NCBI GenBank assembly: GCA_964464145.1
Contig: CAYXFB010000115.1
Coordinates: forward strand, 1-5,433
DNA length: 5,433 bases
Reading direction: 5' to 3'
Origin: UBA5399 sp964464145
GTDB lineage: Bacteria; Bacillota; Clostridia; Christensenellales; Christensenellaceae
The stretch's first letter is position 1. Each line of letters opens with the position of its first letter. The position numbers and the translations under genes are program-made. Below the pieces are notes generated by a model, which worked only from the letters and a program-made list of their open reading frames with translations, did not search any database and was not told the DNA's origin. Shown piece after piece: positions 4,146 through 5,433 of the stretch.

Positions 4146-5399
4146 CTATAGCTCAAAATAAATGTTTATTTCCACACGCTGTTCTACGGCCGCGTTTTCC
4201 ACGACAATTCCAACATCGCTTTTGTCTATTGATTCATAATTATCTTTTATTGTTGCTGTTTTTCTTACATACAAATCATCATCAAACTCATATACGTTTA
4301 CATAGTTAGATGATGTCCTTATGGCGATTATTGAATCACCAATACTTATAAGATAGTCCGTTGGTGGCAAGTCCATAAATATTTTGTAATATTTATGGAC
4401 ATCTGATTGTCTAATATCTTTTATTCTTGCTACCGCTATATAGTTTGCATTATTTCCCGCTGTAGGATAATAGGTTGCATTTATAGCTACAAAGTTGCTT
4501 GAGATATCTGCAGTATCGGCATTAGCAACTACTTTTGTTTTTTCGGAAATATCTTTTGAATGCAAACTCGCATATCCATACCCCAAAGTAAGCAGTGTCT
4601 TTTGGTTATTTGCATTAACCCGATTATATTTGCTAATTATACTTTCCAAGTTAACAATAGGAATATTATTTTCTCCATAACCGCTAATCGTTATGTTATT
4701 GCTACCGTCCACGCCACTGATTTTAAATTCTCCTATAAGATAATATGAAGTATTTGCAATTTCTGTTCTATATATCAAATAATATGTATTACTGCCATTC
4801 ACAAAACAACCATTGCACCATTCGTACATCCCCGGACTAGCAGTTGATACTAGCATCCTCCCAAGTTTAGCCGTATAAGTATAAATATCGTAAAACAACA
4901 CTTGTGCAAGACTGTACGGGTTATTACCCGATATCACACCCTCGAAGGTTATAAACCGCAAGTTGCCATGCGCGCCAACGCCTTGCCTAAATTTCATATC
5001 GGAATAAGTTAGAGATATTTGGGTTCTATAATATAAAGAATTCCCAACGACTTGATATATCCAAACTTCATTCGAACCCACTCTCACAAAAACAATATTA
5101 TTGTAAGTAATAATATCACTCGGCGCGCTTGCTGGTAGTGTAGTTGGATTTGCACCCTTAACCCAAGTTCCCGACCTTTTCTGATACCAGTATAGGTATG
5201 GAGCGTTATTTGAGACTCCAACTATAAGATTATCTGTTACGGATATTCTTGAAGTGTCGATATCTATATCCAACGTTCTGTTCCATCGCCCTTTATATAC
5301 GGTTACTTTATCGCCTTTGGACAGATTTTCTTCTGCGACTGCCATTTTTACTATGGGCTTTAAAGGTGATTTCCCTCCCCTACCTCTATTTACCAACAT
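4146..5399 (-). CDS. Phage tail or host-recognition protein, beta-rich, probable beta-propeller
   Basis: 417 residues with no membrane span or signal peptide, rich in Asn, Tyr, Ser, Ile and Val. Similar units recur: TDNLIVGVSNNAPYLYWYQ (55-73), YNNIVFVRVGSNEVWIYQ (99-116) and IGDSIIAIRTSSNYVNVYE (353-371). Each is a strand pair ending in an aromatic YxY or VxIY element, as in blades of a beta-propeller. Its place directly before the amidase is where Firmicutes phages often keep tail-tip, fibre or baseplate-accessory proteins. The start ATG at 5399 overlaps the stop of the upstream gene (TAATG) and has GGTGAG 6 bases before it. The frame stays open to the window edge, so a longer protein is possible. 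GC is clearly lower than in the neighbours: by hand count 4441-4500 is 35% and 3541-3600 in the amidase is 58%. This suggests exchange or rapid variation. The family is not recognised. Confidence 0.7.
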   Translation of the reverse strand: MLVNRGRGGKSPLKPIVKMAVAEENLSKGDKVTVYKGRWNRTLDIDIDTSRISVTDNLIVGVSNNAPYLYWYQKRSGTWVKGANPTTLPASAPSDIITYNNIVFVRVGSNEVWIYQVVGNSLYYRTQISLTYSDMKFRQGVGAHGNLRFITFEGVISGNNPYSLAQVLFYDIYTYTAKLGRMLVSTASPGMYEWCNGCFVNGSNTYYLIYRTEIANTSYYLIGEFKISGVDGSNNITISGYGENNIPIVNLESIISKYNRVNANNQKTLLTLGYGYASLHSKDISEKTKVVANADTADISSNFVAINATYYPTAGNNANYIAVARIKDIRQSDVHKYYKIFMDLPPTDYLISIGDSIIAIRTSSNYVNVYEFDDDLYVRKTATIKDNYESIDKSDVGIVVENAAVEQRVEINIYFEL

Positions 5400-5433
5400 T
5401 ACACTCTCACCGCCCCACTCGTCTGAATCACCG
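5399..5433 (-). CDS. Last codons of an upstream late gene (partial)
   Basis: One minus-strand frame reads VIQTSGAVRV and then TAA, whose last base is the A of the next gene's ATG (TAATG). The one-base overlap, with a ribosome binding site inside the coding end, is the usual tight packing of phage late genes and argues for translational coupling. Only ten codons are visible, so the product cannot be named; a tail or baseplate protein is likely from position. Confidence 0.45.
   Translation of the reverse strand, partial: VIQTSGAVRV

Larger units (their letters stand above)
45..5433. mobile_element. Prophage end (partial): att site, DNA-damage module, lysis and tail genes
   Basis: A truncated tRNA-Lys 3' half at 45-89 is followed by non-tRNA sequence, then accessory DNA-repair genes, then a minus-strand series tail protein, amidase, small membrane protein, holin. 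That series is the usual end of a Firmicutes siphophage late operon, and late operons often end near the attachment site with accessory genes in between. The other prophage end, the integrase, the lysogeny control genes and the head genes are outside the window. The host boundary is inferred to lie within or beside the tRNA fragment, because the terminator at 1-41 directly follows the tRNA 3' end as it would at the original chromosomal locus. A free phage genome carrying attP cannot be excluded. Confidence 0.75.

Noticed and set aside
2776..4161. Plus-strand open frames opposite the lysis genes (for example 2776-3147 and 3730-4161)
   Set aside because: They lack ribosome binding sites and recognisable motifs and lie opposite well-supported phage genes; they are shadows of those genes.
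4146..4600. Variable region of a diversity-generating retroelement in the tail gene
   Set aside because: The protein is rich in Asn and Tyr, but no C-type-lectin-like end, template repeat or reverse transcriptase is present in the window.
5000..5433. Frame of the tail gene open to the window edge, so the start might lie outside
   Set aside because: Not fully excluded, but TAATG overlap with another open frame and GGTGAG at suitable spacing favour the ATG at 5399.
1..5433. CRISPR array or anti-CRISPR cluster
   Set aside because: No regularly spaced direct repeats were seen, and no small genes of recognisable anti-CRISPR or Aca type.

Overview
This window looks like one end of an integrated prophage (or a temperate-phage genome end) from a Clostridia-type, low-to-mid GC Gram-positive bacterium. 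The evidence is strong AGGAGG-type ribosome binding sites, sigma-A style promoters, a 3' half of a tRNA-Lys(CUU) whose anticodon arm and variable loop look clostridial, and a Firmicutes-phage lysis cassette.

Layout. Positions 1-41 hold an intrinsic terminator and 45-89 the 3' half of tRNA-Lys, both on the minus strand. The tRNA breaks off at the anticodon loop, as expected where a tyrosine-integrase phage has inserted into a tRNA gene. Next comes a divergent DNA-damage module. On the minus strand is an SRAP (HMCES/YedK-type) abasic-site protein. On the plus strand, behind a near-consensus promoter, are a Y-family translesion polymerase (UmuC/DinB type, with a beta-clamp motif) and a small 84-residue protein of unknown function 12 bases after it. 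The control region between them has two interlocked inverted repeats touching the polymerase -35 box. A bidirectional terminator (about 2503-2547) separates this module from the late genes.

From 2563 to the right edge everything is on the minus strand and belongs to the end of a phage late operon. Read in transcription order it holds the last codons of an upstream gene, a beta-rich (probably beta-propeller) tail or host-recognition protein with clearly lower GC, an Amidase_2 endolysin with a C-terminal SH3-like domain, a small single-span membrane protein with a charged helical tail, and a Hol44-like holin.

How it fits together. The late genes finish virion tail assembly and lyse the host. 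The att-proximal SRAP/polymerase/small-protein group is not needed for a virion. It is best read as an accessory cassette for tolerating abasic sites and other lesions, useful to the lysogen or to replicating phage DNA. No integrase, repressor or structural head gene is in the window. The most distinctive part is the SRAP + Y-polymerase + small beta-protein cassette with its unusual control region. Each recognisable component belongs to a known family, so any novelty would lie in the small partner protein and in the regulation.
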